This document shows positions 48,360 through 60,488 of a stretch of 64,000 bases of DNA, one piece after another (the stretch's first letter is position 1; each line of letters starts with the position of its first letter). The notes under the pieces were generated by a model. It did no database searches. It was not told the origin of the DNA and saw only the letters and a program-made list of their open reading frames with translations. The position numbers were made by a program, and so were the translations under genes. This DNA comes from Ehretia macrophylla (taxonomy: Eukaryota > Streptophyta > Magnoliopsida > Boraginales > Ehretiaceae), in assembly GCA_037974665.1 (NCBI GenBank), contig CM075767.1, positions 30,219,498 through 30,283,497 on the forward strand, written 5' to 3'.

Positions 48360-48477
48360 GGGTGCAACACGTGGACTTCCCAGGGGGTCACCCATCCTAG
48401 TACTACTCTCGCCCAAGCACGCTTAACTTTGGAGTTCTAATGGGATCCGGTGCATTAGTGCTGGTATGATCGCACCC
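48360..48477 (-). rRNA. 5S rRNA: 5S rRNA
   Basis: Variants: T106A, G48A, C39T. A 7-bp loss lies in the upstream spacer near 48660. Confidence 0.95.
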
Positions 48478-49029
48478 GTCATAGTGGGGGTAGAATTCCT
48501 TTTTGTGTTAACGGTTCACAGTCCCAGCCTAGAGAGATGGCCCATTCAGAAGGCCCAATGGGCTTAACAGCAACCCATCCGCTTCAACAACGCAGCATCC
48601 TCGAAAGACGTGATATCGACGCATTGTAGGGCCCTCTAATGTCCTGCGAGTAAGGTTGTTGAAACATTTCACGAAGTACGATTCGGGACGAAAAAACATA
48701 GCTTAATAAGAAAAGTGGACCGAAATTGATGAAAATGTTCGATTTTGGGCTCCAAAAAGGGCACAACGAGCAAGCTGGCTGCCCCCGTCGTAAAGCTCTA
48801 AGAGAGCTTTCCAACGGTATGCTGTGCGCTACGTAACTCCTTACGGATCAAAAGTTATGGGCACCGGAGCGACGGAGACCTGGTCTCAAGCCCTACGCCT
48901 CGGTTTGCGGGGCCAGCCTCAACGTGAAGCAAAGTTGTCTTACCCAAGGTGCCGTGGGATTCGATAATAGAAATGTAGCGGATAAAGTATCTTGGCAACC
49001 CTAACCAGAGGAAAAAAAATTGAAAAGGG

Positions 49030-49147
49030 GAGTGTAAAACGAGGACTTCCCAGGGGGTCACCCATCCTAGTACTACTCTCGCCCAAGCACGCTTAACTTC
49101 GGAGTTCTGATCGGATCCAGTGCATTAGTAATGGTGTGATCGCCCCC
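49030..49147 (-). rRNA. 5S rRNA: 5S rRNA (diverged)
   Basis: Variants: C117T, G113A, G110T, C36G, C29T, C18T, G17T, T12C, T4G. Boxes A and C are intact but the stems are disturbed. Type B flank. Confidence 0.91.
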
Positions 49148-49707
49148 GTCATATTGATGGCATAATTCCTTTATGTGTTAACGGTTCACAGTCCCAGCCT
49201 AGAGAGATGGCCCATTCAGAAGGCCCAATGGTCTTAACAACAACCCATCCGCTTTAACAACGCAGCATCCTCGCATGACGTGATATCGACGCATTGTAGG
49301 GCCCTCTAATATCCCGTGAGTAAGGTTGTCGTCCTTTTAACAGCTTACGATGTACCATCCGGGATGGAAAAACCGAGCAAAACTAGAAAAGTGGCCCGAA
49401 ACTGATGAAAATGTTCGATTTTGGGCTCCAAAAAAGGGCATAGCGAGCAAGCTTGTTGCCCCCGTCGTAGAGCTCTCAGAGAGCTTTCCAACGGTATGCT
49501 TTGCGCCGCATAACTCCTTACAGATCAAAAGTTATGGGAACCGGAGCGACAGAGACCTGGTCACAAGACCTACGCCCTCGGTTTGCAGGCCCAGCCTCCA
49601 CGTGAAGCGAAGTATTCTTGCCCAAGGTGCCGTGGGATTGGATAATAGAAATGTGGTGGGTAAAGTATCTTGGCAACCTTAACCGGAGGAAAAAAAATTG
49701 AAAAGGG

Positions 49708-49824
49708 GAATGCAACACGAGGACTTCCCAGGGGGTCACCCATCCTAGTACTACTCTCGCCCAAGCACGCTTAACTTCGGATTCTAATAGGATCCGATGC
49801 ATTATTGCTGGCATGATCGTACTC
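49708..49824 (-). rRNA. 5S rRNA: 5S rRNA, 117 nt (diverged)
   Basis: One base is lost near nt 44-45. Other variants: C117T, C116T, C39T, C36T, C28T, C20A, A13G, G5A, G2A. Probably decayed. Confidence 0.89.
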
Positions 49825-50382
49825 GTCATGGTGGGGGTAGAATTCCTTTTTGTGTTAACGGTTCACAGTCCCAGCCTAGAGAGATGGCCCATTCAGAAGG
49901 CCCAATGGGCTTAACAGCAACCCATCATCTTCAACAACGCAGCATCCTCGCAAGACATGATATCGACGCATTGTTGGGCCCTCTAATGTCCCGCGAGTAA
50001 GGTTGTCATCCTTTTAACAACTCATGACTTACGATCCGGGATGAAAAAACATAGCTTAATAAGAAAAGTGGCCCGAAACTGATAAAAACGCTCGATTTTG
50101 GCACCAAAAAGGGCACAGCGAGCAAGCTGGCTACCCCCATCGTAGAGCACTCGGAGAGCTTTCCAACGGTATGCTGTGCACCGCGTAACTTCTTAAGGAT
50201 CAAAAGTTATGGGCACCGGAGCGACGGAGACCTGGTCACAAGCCCTACGCCCTCGGTTTGCGGGCCCAGCCTCCCCGTGAAGCGAAGTTGTCTTGCCCAA
50301 GGCGCCGTGGGATTCGATAATATAAATGTGGTGGATAAAATATCTTGGCAACCCTAACTTGAGAAAAAAAAATTGAAAAGAA

Positions 50383-50500
50383 GGGTGCAACACGAGGACT
50401 TCCCATGGGGTCACCCATCCTAGTACTACTCTCGCCCAAGCACGCTTAACTTCGGAGTTCTGATGGGATCCGGTGCATTAGTGTTGGTATGATCGCACCC
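50383..50500 (-). rRNA. 5S rRNA: 5S rRNA (near consensus)
   Basis: Variants: C95A and G17A only. Type A flank. Confidence 0.96.
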
Positions 50501-51059
50501 GTCATGTTGGGGGTAGAATTCATTTTTGTGTTAACGGTTCATAGTTCCAGCCTAGAGAGATGGCCCATTCAGAAGGCCCAATGGGCTTAAAAACAATCCA
50601 TCCGCTTCAACAATGCAGCATCCTCGCAAGACGTGATATCGACGCATTGTAGGGCCCCCTAATGTCCCGCGAGTAAGGTTGTCTTCCTTTAAACAGCTCA
50701 CCAAGTACGATCCGGGGCGAAAAAATAGAGCTTATTAAGAAAAGTGGCCCGAATCTGATGAAAACGTTCGGTTTTGAGCTCGAAAAAGGGCACAACAAGC
50801 AAGCTTGCTGCCCCCGTCGTAGAGCTCTCGGAGAGCTTTCCAACGGTATGCTGTGCGCCGCGTAACTCCTTACGGATCAAAAGTTATGGGCACCAGAGCG
50901 ACGGAGACCTGGTCACAAGCCCTACGCCCTCGGTTTGCAGGCCCAGCCTCCACGTGAAATGAAGTTGTCTTGCCCAAGGTGCCGTGGGATTCGATAATAG
51001 AAATGTGGTAGATAAAGTATCTTGGCAACCTAAACCGGAGGAAAAAAAATTGAAAAGGT

Positions 51060-51177
51060 GGGTGCAACACGAGGACTTCCCAGGGGGTCACCCATCCTAG
51101 TACTACTCTCGCCCAAGCACGCATAACTTCGGAGTTCTGATGGGATCCGGTGCATTAGTGCTGGTATGATCACACCC
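51060..51177 (-). rRNA. 5S rRNA: 5S rRNA (near consensus)
   Basis: Variants: A55T (box A) and C6T. Type B flank. C6T is shared with 52417, two units away. Confidence 0.96.
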
Positions 51178-51738
51178 GTCATGTTGATGGCACAATTCCT
51201 TTATGTGTTAACGGTTCACAGTCCCAACCTAGATAGATGGCCCATTCAGAAGGCCCAATGGGCTTTAACAATAACCCATTCGCTTTAAATATGCAGCATC
51301 CTCGCAAGACGTGATATCGACGCGTTGTAGGGCCCTCTAATGTCCCGTGAGTAAGGTTGTCATCCTTTTAACAACTTACGATGTACCATCTGGGAAAGAT
51401 AAACAGAGCAAAATTAGAAAAGTGGCTTGAAACTGATGAAATCGTTCGATTTTGGGCTCCAAAAAAGGGCATAGCGAGCAAGCTGGCTGCCCTCATCGTA
51501 GAGCTCTCAGAGAGCTTTCCAACGGTATGCTATGCGCCGTGTAACTCATTACGGATCAAAAGTTATGGGAACCGGAGCGATGGAGACCTAGTCACAATCC
51601 CTACGCCCTCGGTTTGCAGGCCCAGCCTTCACGTGAAGCGAAGTTGTCTTGCCCAAGGTGTCGTGGGATTCGATAATAGAAATGTGGTGGATAAAGTATC
51701 TTGGCAATCCTAACCGGAGGAAAAAAAATTGAAAAGGG

Positions 51739-51855
51739 GAGTGCAACACGAGGACTTCCCAGGGGGTCACCAATCCTAGTACTACTTTCGCCCAAGCACG
51801 CATAACTTCTGAGTTCTGATGGATCCGGTGCATTAATACTGGTATGATCGCACCC
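51739..51855 (-). rRNA. 5S rRNA: 5S rRNA, 117 nt
   Basis: One C of nt 34-36 is lost. Other variants: C117T, G85T, G70A, A55T, C47A, C20T, C18T. The flank is an unusual B form (CATTAGCAGAATTCC). Confidence 0.9.
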
Positions 51856-52398
51856 ATCATGTTCATTAGCAGAATTCCTTTATGTGTTAACGGTTCACAG
51901 TCCCAGCCTAGAGAGATGGCCCATTCAGAAGTCCCAATGGGCTTAACAACAACCCATCCGCTTTAACAACGCAGCATCCTCGCAAGACGTGATATCGACG
52001 TGTTGCAGGGCCCTCTAATGCCACGCGAGTATGGTTGTCGTCCTTTTAACTGCTCACGATGTACGATCTGAGAAGGAAAAACATAGCAAAATAAGAAAAG
52101 TGGCCCGAAATAGATGAAAACATTCGATTTTGGGCTCCAAAAAAGGGCCGAACGAACAAGCTGGCTGCCCCCGTCGTAGAGCTCTCGGAGTGCTTTCCAA
52201 CGGTATGTTGTGCGCCGCGTAACTCCTTACGGATCAAAAGTTATGGGCACCAGAGTGACGGAGACCTAGTCACAAGCCCTACGCCCTCGGTTTGCAGGCC
52301 CAGCCTCCACGTGAAATGAAGTTGTCTTGCCCAAGGTGCCGTGGGATTCGATAATAGAAATGTGGTAGATAAAGTATCTTGGCAACCCAAACCGGAGG

Positions 52399-52413
52399 AA
52401 AAAAAATTGAAAA
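52399..52413 (-). terminator. Pol III oligo-T terminator, representative
   Basis: On the minus strand the gene 52417-52534 is followed by TTTT (52413-52410) and then eight T (52406-52399). RNA polymerase III stops at runs of four or more T. The same double tract lies 3' of nearly every copy. An exception is 55074, where the longer tract is deleted. Confidence 0.8.
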
Positions 52414-52416
52414 GGG

Positions 52417-52534
52417 GGGTGCAACACGAGGACTTCCCAGGGGGTCACCCATCCTAGTACTACTCTCGCCCAAGCACGCTTAACTTCGGAGTTCTGATGG
52501 GATCCGGTGCATTAGTGCTGGTATGATCACACCC
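52417..52534 (-). rRNA. 5S rRNA: 5S rRNA (closest to consensus)
   Basis: The single variant is C6T. Internal control region, terminator tracts and type B TATA-like flank are all present, so this is the copy I would rank first for activity. Confidence 0.97.
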
Positions 52535-52562
52535 GTCATGTTGATGGCACAATTCCTTTATG
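52535..52562 (-). promoter_or_regulatory. 5S 5' flank, type B (TATA-like present)
   Basis: In gene orientation CATAAA occupies -28 to -23, GCC occupies -14 to -12, and -1 is C. This is a good match to the known plant 5S upstream elements. It precedes the gene closest to the array consensus (52417-52534). Type B appears first at about 29.55 kb and is scattered to about 55.9 kb. Confidence 0.7.
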
Positions 52563-53094
52563 TGTTAACGGTTCACAGTCCCAGCCTAGATAGATGGCCC
52601 ATTCAGAAGGCCCAATGGGCTTTAACAATAACCCATTCGCTTTAAATATGCAGCATCCTCGCAAGACGTGATATCGACACGTTGTAGGGCCCTCTAATGT
52701 CCCGTGAGTAAGGTTGTCATCCTTTTAACAACTTACGATGTACCATCCGGGATGGAAAAACCGAGCAAAATTAGAAAAGTGGCTTGAAACTGATGAAATC
52801 GTTCGATTTTGGGCTCAAAAAATGGCAAAGCAAGCAAGCTTGCTGCCCCCGTCGAAGAGCTCTCGGAGAGCTTTCCAACGCTATGCTGTGAGCCGCATAA
52901 CTCCTTGCGGATCAAAAGTTCTGGGCACCGGAGCTATGGAGACCTGGTCACAAGCCTTACGCCCTCGGTTTGCGGGCCCAGCCTCCACGTGAAGCGAAGT
53001 TGTCTTGCCCAAGGTGCCGTGGGATTCGATAATAGAAATGTGGTGGATAAAGTATCTTGGCAACCCTAAACGGAGGAAAAAAAATTGAAAAGGG

Positions 53095-53212
53095 GAGTGC
53101 AATACGAGGACTTCCCAAGGGGTCACCCATCCTAGTACTACTCTCGCCCAAGCACGCTTAACTTCGGAGTTCTGATGGGATCCGGTGCTTTAGTGCTGGT
53201 ATGATCGCACCC
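53095..53212 (-). rRNA. 5S rRNA: 5S rRNA
   Basis: Variants: C117T, G110A, C95T, T24A. T24A is shared with 55074. Confidence 0.94.
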
Positions 53213-53771
53213 GTCATGTTGGGGGTAGAATTCCTTTTTGTGTTAACGGTTCACAGTCCGAGCCTAGAGAGATGGCCCATTCAGAAGGTCCAATTGGCTT
53301 AACAACAACCCATCCACGTCAACAATGCTGCATCCTAGCAAGACGTGATATCGACGCATTGTAGGGCCCTCTAATGTCCCACGAGTAAGGTTGTAGTCCT
53401 TTTAACAGCTCACGACGTACGATCCGGGTCGAAAAAACAGAGCTTAATAAGAAACGTAGCCCGAAACTGATGAAAACTTTCGATTTTGAGCTCCAAAAAG
53501 GGCACAGCGAGCAACCTAGCTGCCCCCGTCGTAGAGCTCTCGGAGAGCTTTCCAACGGTATGCTGTGCGCCGCGTAACTCCTTACGGATCAAAAGTTATG
53601 GGCACCGGAGCGACGGAGACCTGGTCACAAGACCTACGCCCTTGGTTTGCAGGCCCAGCCTCCTTGTGAAGCGAAGTATTCTTGCCCAAGGTGCCGTGGG
53701 ATTCGATAATAGAAATGTGATAGATAAAGTATCTTGGCAACCCTAACCAGAGGAAAAAAAATTGAAAAGGG

Positions 53772-53889
53772 GAGTGCAACACGAGGACTTCCCAGGGGGT
53801 CACCCATACTAGTACTACTCTCTCCCAAGCACGCTTAACTTCGGAGTTCTAATGGGATCCGGTGCATTAGTGCTGGTATGATCGTACCC
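53772..53889 (-). rRNA. 5S rRNA: 5S rRNA
   Basis: Variants: C117T, G82T (box C), C67A, C39T, G5A. Confidence 0.93.
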
Positions 53890-54448
53890 GTCATGGTGGG
53901 GGTAGAATTCCTTTTTGTGTTAACGGTTCACAGTCCCAGCCTAGAGAGATGGCCTATTCAGAAGGCCCAATGGGCTTAACAGCAACCCATCCGTTTCAAC
54001 AATGTAGCATCCTCGCAAGATGTGATATCGACGCATTGTAGGGCCCTCTAATGTCCCGCGAGTAAGGTTGTCGTCCTTTTAAAACCTCACGACATACGAT
54101 CCGGGACTAAAAAATAGAGCTTAATAAGAAAAGTGGCCCGAAACTGATGAAAACGTTCGATTTTGGGCTCCAAAAAGCGCACAGCGAGCAAGCTGGCTGC
54201 CCCGATCGTAGAGCTCTCTGAGAGCTTTCCAACGGTACGCTGTGTGCCGCGTAACTCCTTACGAATCAAAAGTTATGGGCACCGGAGCGACGGAGACCTA
54301 GTCACAAGTTCTACGCCCTCAGTTTGCGGGCCCAGCCTCCACGTGACGCGAAGTTGTCTTTCCCAAGGCACCGTGGTATTCGATAATAGAAATGTGGGGG
54401 ATAAAATATCTTGGCAACCCTAACCGGAGGAAAAAAAATTGAAAAGGG

Positions 54449-54566
54449 GGGTGCAACACGAGGACTTCTCAGGGGGTCACCCATCCTAGTACTTCTCTCG
54501 CCCAAGCACGCTTAACTTCGGAGTTCTGATGGGATCCGGTGCATTAGTGCTGGTATGATCGCACCC
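54449..54566 (-). rRNA. 5S rRNA: 5S rRNA (near consensus)
   Basis: Variants: G98A and T73A. Type B flank. Confidence 0.96.
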
Positions 54567-55073
54567 GTCATGTTGATGGCACAATTCCTTTATGTGTTAA
54601 CGGTTCACGGTACCTGCCTAGAGAGATGGCCGATTCAGAAGGCCTAATGGGCTTAACAACAACCCATCTGCTTCAACAACGGAGCACCCTCGCAAGACGT
54701 GATATCGACGTATTGTAGGGCCCTCTAATGTCCCGCGAGTAAGGTTGTCGTACTTTTAACAGCTCACGACGTAAGATCCGGGATGAAAAAACAGAGCTTA
54801 AAAAGAAAAGTGGCCCAAAACTGATGAAAATGTTCGATTTTGGGCTCAAAAAAGGGCAAAGCAAGCAAGTTTGCTGCCCCCATCGAAGAGCTCTTGGAGT
54901 GCTTTCCAACGCTATGCTGTGCGCCGCATAACTCCTTGAGGATCATAAGTTATAGGCACCGGAGCGATGGAGACCTGGTCACAAGCCCTACGCCCTCAGT
55001 TTGCGGGCCCAGCTTCCACGTGAAGCGAAGTTGTCTTGCCCAAGGTGTCGTGGGATTCGATAATTGAAAAGGG

Positions 55074-55191
55074 GAGTGCAACACGAGGACTTCCCAAGGG
55101 GTCACCCATCCTAGTAGTACTCTCGCCCAAGCACGCTTAACTTCGAAGTTCTGATGGGATCCGGTGCTTTAGTGCTGGTATAATCGCACCC
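55074..55191 (-). rRNA. 5S rRNA: 5S rRNA lacking the long terminator tract
   Basis: Variants: C117T, C95T, G75C, C46T, T24A, C10T. A ~52-bp deletion immediately 3' (at about 55065) removes the eight-T tract and leaves only one TTTT run. Confidence 0.92.
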
Positions 55192-55750
55192 GTCATGTTG
55201 GGGGTAGAATTCCTTTTTGTGTTAACGGTTCACAGTCCCAGCCTAGAGAGATGGCCCATTCAGAAGGCCCAAAGGGCTTAACAACAACCCATCCGCTTCA
55301 ACAACGCTACATCCTAGCAAGATGTGATATCGACGCATTGTAGGGCCCCCTAATGTCCCGCGAGTAAGGTTGTCGTCCTTTTAAAAGCTCACGACGTACG
55401 ATCCGGGACTAAAAAACAGAGCTTAATAAAAAAAGTGGCCCGAAACTGATGAAAATGTTCGATTATGGGCTAAAAAAAGCGCACAGCGAGCAAGCTGGCT
55501 GCCCCCGTCGTAGAGCTCTCTGAGAGCTTTCCAACGGTATGTTGTATGCCGCGTAACTCCTTACGGATCAAAAGTTATGGGCACTGGAGCGACGGAGACC
55601 TAGTCACAAGCTCTACGCCCTCGGTATGCGGGCCCAGCCTCCACGTGACGCGAAGTTGTCTTGCCCAAGGCACCGTGGGATTCGATAATAGAAATGTGGT
55701 GGATAAAATATCTTGGCAACCCTAACCGGAGGAAAAAAAATTTGAAAGGG

Positions 55751-55868
55751 GGGTGCAACACGAGGACTTCCCAGGGGGTCACCCATCCTAGTACTACTCT
55801 CTCCCAAGCACGCTTAACATCGGAGTTCTGATGGGATCCGGTGCATTAGTGCTGGTATGATCGCACCC
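55751..55868 (-). rRNA. 5S rRNA: 5S rRNA (near consensus)
   Basis: Variants: C67A and A50T (box A edge). Type B flank. Confidence 0.96.
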
Positions 55869-56427
55869 GTCATGTTGATGGCACAATTCCTTTATGTGTT
55901 AACAGTTCACAGTCCCAACCTTGAGAGATGGCCCATTCAGAAGGCCTAATGGGCTTAACGAAAACGCATCCGCTTCAACAACGCAGCATCCTCACAAGAC
56001 TTGATATCGACGCTTTGTAGGACCCTCTAATGTCCCGCGAGAAAGGTTGTCATCCTTTTAACAGCTCACGACGTACGATCCGGGACGGAAAAAAAGAGCA
56101 AAAATAAAAAAGTGGCCCGAAACTAATGAAAATGTTCGATTTTGGGCTCCAAAAAGGGCACAGCAAGCCAGCTAGCTGCCCCCGTCGTAGAGCTCTCGGA
56201 GAGCTTTGCAACGGTGTGCTGTGCGCTGCGTAACTCCTTACGGATCAAAAGTAATGGTTACCGGAGTGACGGAGACCTGGTCACAAACCCTACGCCCTCG
56301 GTTTGCTGGCCCAGCCTCAACGTGAAGTGAAGTTGTCTTGTCCAAGGTGTCGTGGGATTCGATAATAGAAATGTGGTGGATAAAGTATCTTGGAAACCCT
56401 AACCGGAGCAAAAAAAATTGTAAAGGG

Positions 56428-56545
56428 GGGTGCAACACATGGACTTCCTAGGGAGTCACCCATCCTACTACTACTCTCGCCCAAGCACGCTTAACTTCGG
56501 AGTTTTGATGGGATCCGGTGCATTAGTGCTGGTATGATCTGACCC
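56428..56545 (-). rRNA. 5S rRNA: 5S rRNA (variant)
   Basis: Variants: C107T, T106A, G97A, C92T, C78G, G41A, C6A, G5C. Position -1 is T. Starts the uniform B' zone. Confidence 0.91.
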
Positions 56546-57104
56546 ATCATGTTGAGGCAGAATTCCTTTATGTTTTAACGGTTCACAGTCCCAACCTAGA
56601 GAGATGACCCATTGAGAAGGCCAAATCGGCTTAACGACAACCCATTAACTTCAACAACGCAGCATCCTTGCAAGACGTGATATCGACGCGTTGTAAGGCC
56701 CTCTAATGTCCCGCGAGTAAGGTTGTCGTCCTTTTAACAGCTCACGACGTACAATCCGGGACGAAAAAACAGAGCTAAATAAGAAAAGTGGCCCAAAATT
56801 GATGAAAACGTTCGATTTTGGGCTCTAAAAATGGGCAAAATGAGCAAGCTGGCTGCCCCCATTGTAGAGCTCTTGGAGAGCATTCCAACGGTATGCTATG
56901 CGCCGTGTAACTCCTTACAGATCAAAAGTTATGGGCACCAGAGCGAAAGAGACCTAGTCACGAGCCCTAGGCCCTCGGTTTGCTGGCCCAGCCTCCACGT
57001 GAAGCGAAGTTGTCTTGCCCAAGGTGCCGTGGGATTCGATAATAGAAATGTGGTGGATAATGTATCTTCGAAACCCTAACCGGAGCAAAAAAAATTGAAA
57101 ATGG

Positions 57105-57222
57105 GGGTGCAACACGAGGACTTCCCAGGGGGTCACCCATCCTAGTACTACTCTCGCCCAAGCACGCTTAACTTCGGAGTTCTGATGGGATCCGGTGCAT
57201 CAGTGCTGGTATGATCACACCC
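57105..57222 (-). rRNA. 5S rRNA: 5S rRNA (near consensus)
   Basis: Variants: A22G and C6T only. B' flank with CATAAA. Boxes A and C intact, a good candidate for activity. Confidence 0.96.
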
Positions 57223-57781
57223 GTCATGTTGAGGGCACAATTCCTTTATGTGTTAACGGTTCACAGTCCCAACCTACAGAGATGGCACATTAAGAAGGCC
57301 CAATGTGCTTAACGACAACCCATCCACTTCGACAACGCAGCATCCTCGCAAGACGTGATATCGATGCGTTGTAGGGCCCTCTAATGTCCGGCGAGAATGG
57401 TTGTCGTCCTTTTAACAGCTTACGTCGTGCGATCCGGGATGGAAAAACAGAGCAAAAATAGGGAAATGGCCTGAAACTGATGAAAACGTTCGATTTTGGG
57501 TTCCAAAAAGGCCACAACGAGCAAGCTAGCAGCCCCCGTCGTAGAGCCCTCGCAGAGCTTTGCAATGGTATGCTGTACGCCACGTAACTCCTTACGGATC
57601 AAAAGTTATGGGCAACAGAGCGAAGGAGACCTGGTCACAAGCCCTACGCCCTCGGTTTGCTAGCCCAGCCACCACGTGAAGGGAAGTTGTCTTGCCTAAG
57701 GTGCCGTGGGATTCGATAATAGAAATGTGGTGGATAAAGTTTTTTGGCAACCCTAACCAGAGCAAAAAAAATTTAAAAGGG

Positions 57782-57899
57782 GGGTGAAACACGAGGACTT
57801 CCCAAGGGGTCACCCATCCTAGTACTACTCTCTCCCAAGCACTCTTAACTTCAGAGTTCTGATTGGATCCGATGCATTAGTGCTGGTATGATCGCACCC
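57782..57899 (-). rRNA. 5S rRNA: 5S rRNA (expanded subfamily)
   Basis: Variants: G113T, C95T, C67A, C57A (box A), C47T, C36A, C28T. First of four nearly identical units. Confidence 0.93.
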
Positions 57900-58458
57900 G
57901 TCATGTTGAGGGCACAATTCCTTTATGTGTTAACTGTTCACAGTCCCAACCTACAGAGATGGCACATTAAGAAGGCCCAATGTGCTTAACGACAACCCAT
58001 CCACTTCGACAACGCAGCATCCTCGCAAGACGTGATATCGATGCGTTGTAGGGCCCTCTAATGTCCGGCGAGAATGGTTGTCGTCCTTTTAACAGCTTAC
58101 GTCGTGCGATCCGGGACGGAAAAACAGAGCAAAAATAGGGAAATGGCCTGAAACTGATGAAAACGTTCGATTTTGGGCTCCAAAAAGGCCACAACGAGCA
58201 AGCTAGCAGCCCCCGTCGTAGAGCCCTCGCAGAGCTTTGCAACGGTATGCTGTACGCCACGTAACTCCTTACGGATCAAAAGTTATGGGCAACAGAGCGA
58301 AGGAGACCTGGTCACAAGCCCTACGCCCTCGGTTTGCTAGCCCAGCCACCACGTGAAGGGAAGTTGTCTTGCCTAAGGTGCCGTGGGATTCAATAATAGA
58401 AATGTGGTGGATAAAGTTTTTTGGCAACCCTAACCAGAGCAAAAAAAATTTAAAAGGG

Positions 58459-58576
58459 GGGTGCAACACGAGGACTTCCCAAGGGGTCACCCATCCTAGT
58501 ACTACTCTCTCCCAAGCACTCTTAACTTCAGAGTTCTGATTGGATCCGATGCATTAGTGCTGGTATGATCGCACCC
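58459..58576 (-). rRNA. 5S rRNA: 5S rRNA (expanded subfamily)
   Basis: Same as 57782 but with the consensus G113. Confidence 0.93.
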
Positions 58577-58604
58577 GTCATGTTGAGGGCACAATTCCTT
58601 TATG
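58577..58604 (-). promoter_or_regulatory. 5S 5' flank, type B'
   Basis: It is like type B, with CATAAA at -28 to -23 and C at -1, but GAGGGC replaces GATGGC on the plus strand. It is the dominant flank from 56.4 kb to the end. It is also found in two blocks at 38.3-39.7 and 43.7-45.1 kb. It co-occurs with GGAGCAAAA instead of GGAGGAAAA on the 3' side of the gene, which shows that the whole unit belongs to a subfamily. Confidence 0.65.
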
Positions 58605-59135
58605 TGTTAACTGTTCACAGTCCCAACCTACAGAGATGGCACATTAAGAAGGCCCAATGTGCTTAACGACAACCCATCCACTTCGACAACGCAGCATCCT
58701 CGCAAGACGTGATATCGATGCGTTGTAGGGCCCTCTAATGTCCGGCGAGAATGGTTGTCGTCCTTTTAACAGCTTACGTCGTGCGATCCGGGACGGAAAA
58801 ACAGAGCAAAAATAGGGAAATGGCCTGAAACTGATGAAAACGTTCGATTTTGGGCTCCAAAAAGGCCACAACGAGCAAGCTAGCAGCCCCCGTCGTAGAG
58901 CCCTCGCAGAGCTTTGCAACGGTATGCTGTACGCCACGTAACTCCTTACGGATCAAAAGTTATGGGCAACAGAGCGAAGGAGACCTGGTCACAAGCCCTA
59001 CGCCCTCGGTTTGCTAGCCCAGCCACCACGTGAAGGGAAGTTGTCTTGCCTAAGGTGCCGTGGGATTCAATAATAGAAATGTGGTGGATAAAGTTTTTTG
59101 GCAACCCTAACCAGAGCAAAAAAAATTTAAAAGGG

Positions 59136-59253
59136 GGGTGCAACACGAGGACTTCCCAAGGGGTCACCCATCCTAGTACTACTCTCTCCCAAGCACTCTT
59201 AACTTCAGAGTTCTGATTGGATCCGATGCATTAGTGCTGGTATGATCGCACCC
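59136..59253 (-). rRNA. 5S rRNA: 5S rRNA (expanded subfamily)
   Basis: Identical to 58459. Confidence 0.93.
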
Positions 59254-59812
59254 GTCATGTTGAGGGCACAATTCCTTTATGTGTTAACTGTTCACAGTCC
59301 CAACCTACAGAGATGGCACATTAAGAAGGCCCAATGTGCTTAACGACAACCCATCCACTTCGACAACGCAGCATCCTCGCAAGACGTGATATCGATGCGT
59401 TGTAGGGCCCTCTAATGTCCGGCGAGAATGCTTGTCGTCCTTTTAACAGCTTACGTCGTGCGATCCGGGACGGAAAAACATAGCAAAAATAGGGAAATGG
59501 CCTGAAACTGATGAAAACGTTCGATTTTGGGCTCCAAAAAGGCCACAACAAGCAAGCTAGCAGCCCCCGTCGTAGAGCCCTCGCAGAGCTTTGCAACGGT
59601 ATGCTGTATGCCACGTAACTCCTTACGGATCAAAAGTTATGGGCAACAGAGCGAAGGAGACCTGGTCACAAGCCCTACGCCCTCGGTTTGCTAGCCCAGC
59701 CACCACGTGAAGGGAAGTTGTCTTGCCTAAGGTGCCGTGGGATTCGATAATAGAAATGTGGTGGATAAAGTTTTTTGGCAACCCTAACCAGAGCAAAAAA
59801 AATTTAAAAGGG

Positions 59813-59930
59813 GGGTGCAACACGAGGACTTCCCAAGGGGTCACCCATCCTAGTACTACTCTCTCCCAAGCACTCTTAACTTCAGAGTTCTGATTGGATC
59901 CGATGCATTAGTGCTGGTATGATCGCACCC
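59813..59930 (-). rRNA. 5S rRNA: 5S rRNA (expanded subfamily)
   Basis: Identical to 58459. The 5' spacer diverges from the subfamily after about 59970. Confidence 0.93.
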
Positions 59931-60488
59931 GTCATGTTGAGGGCACAATTCCTTTATGTGTTAACTGTTCACAGTCCCAACCTAGAGAGATGAACCATTC
60001 AAAAGGCCCAATGTGCTTAACGATAACTCATCCGCTTCAACAATGCAGCATCCTCGCAAGACGTGGTATCAACACGTTGTAAGGCCCTCTAATGTCCTGC
60101 GAGAAAGGTCGTCGTCTTTTTAACAGCTCACGACGTACGATCCGGGACAGAAAAACAGAGCAAAAATTGAAAAGTGGCCCGAAACAGATGAAAATGTTCA
60201 ATTTTGGGCCCTAAAAAGGGCACACGGAGCAAGCTGGCTGCCCCCGTTGTAGAGCTCTCGGAGAGCTTTGCAACGGTATGCTGTGCGTCACGTAACTCCT
60301 TATGGATCAAAAGTTATGGGCACCGGAGCGACGGAGACCTGTCACAAGCCCTACGCCCTCGGTTTGTTGGCCCAGTCTCCACATGAAGCGAAGTTGTCTT
60401 GCACAAGGTGCCGTGGGATTCGATAATCGAAATATGGTGGATAAAGTATCTTGGCAACCCTAACCAGAGCAAAAAAAATTGAAAAGGG

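Larger units (their letters stand above)
57263..59970. repeat. Four near-identical 677-bp units
   Basis: Four successive units repeat at exactly 677 bp with very few differences in gene and spacer. The 5S genes at 58459, 59136 and 59813 are identical, and 57782 differs at one base. Flanking units on both sides are clearly different, so this is a recent local expansion. Confidence 0.88.
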
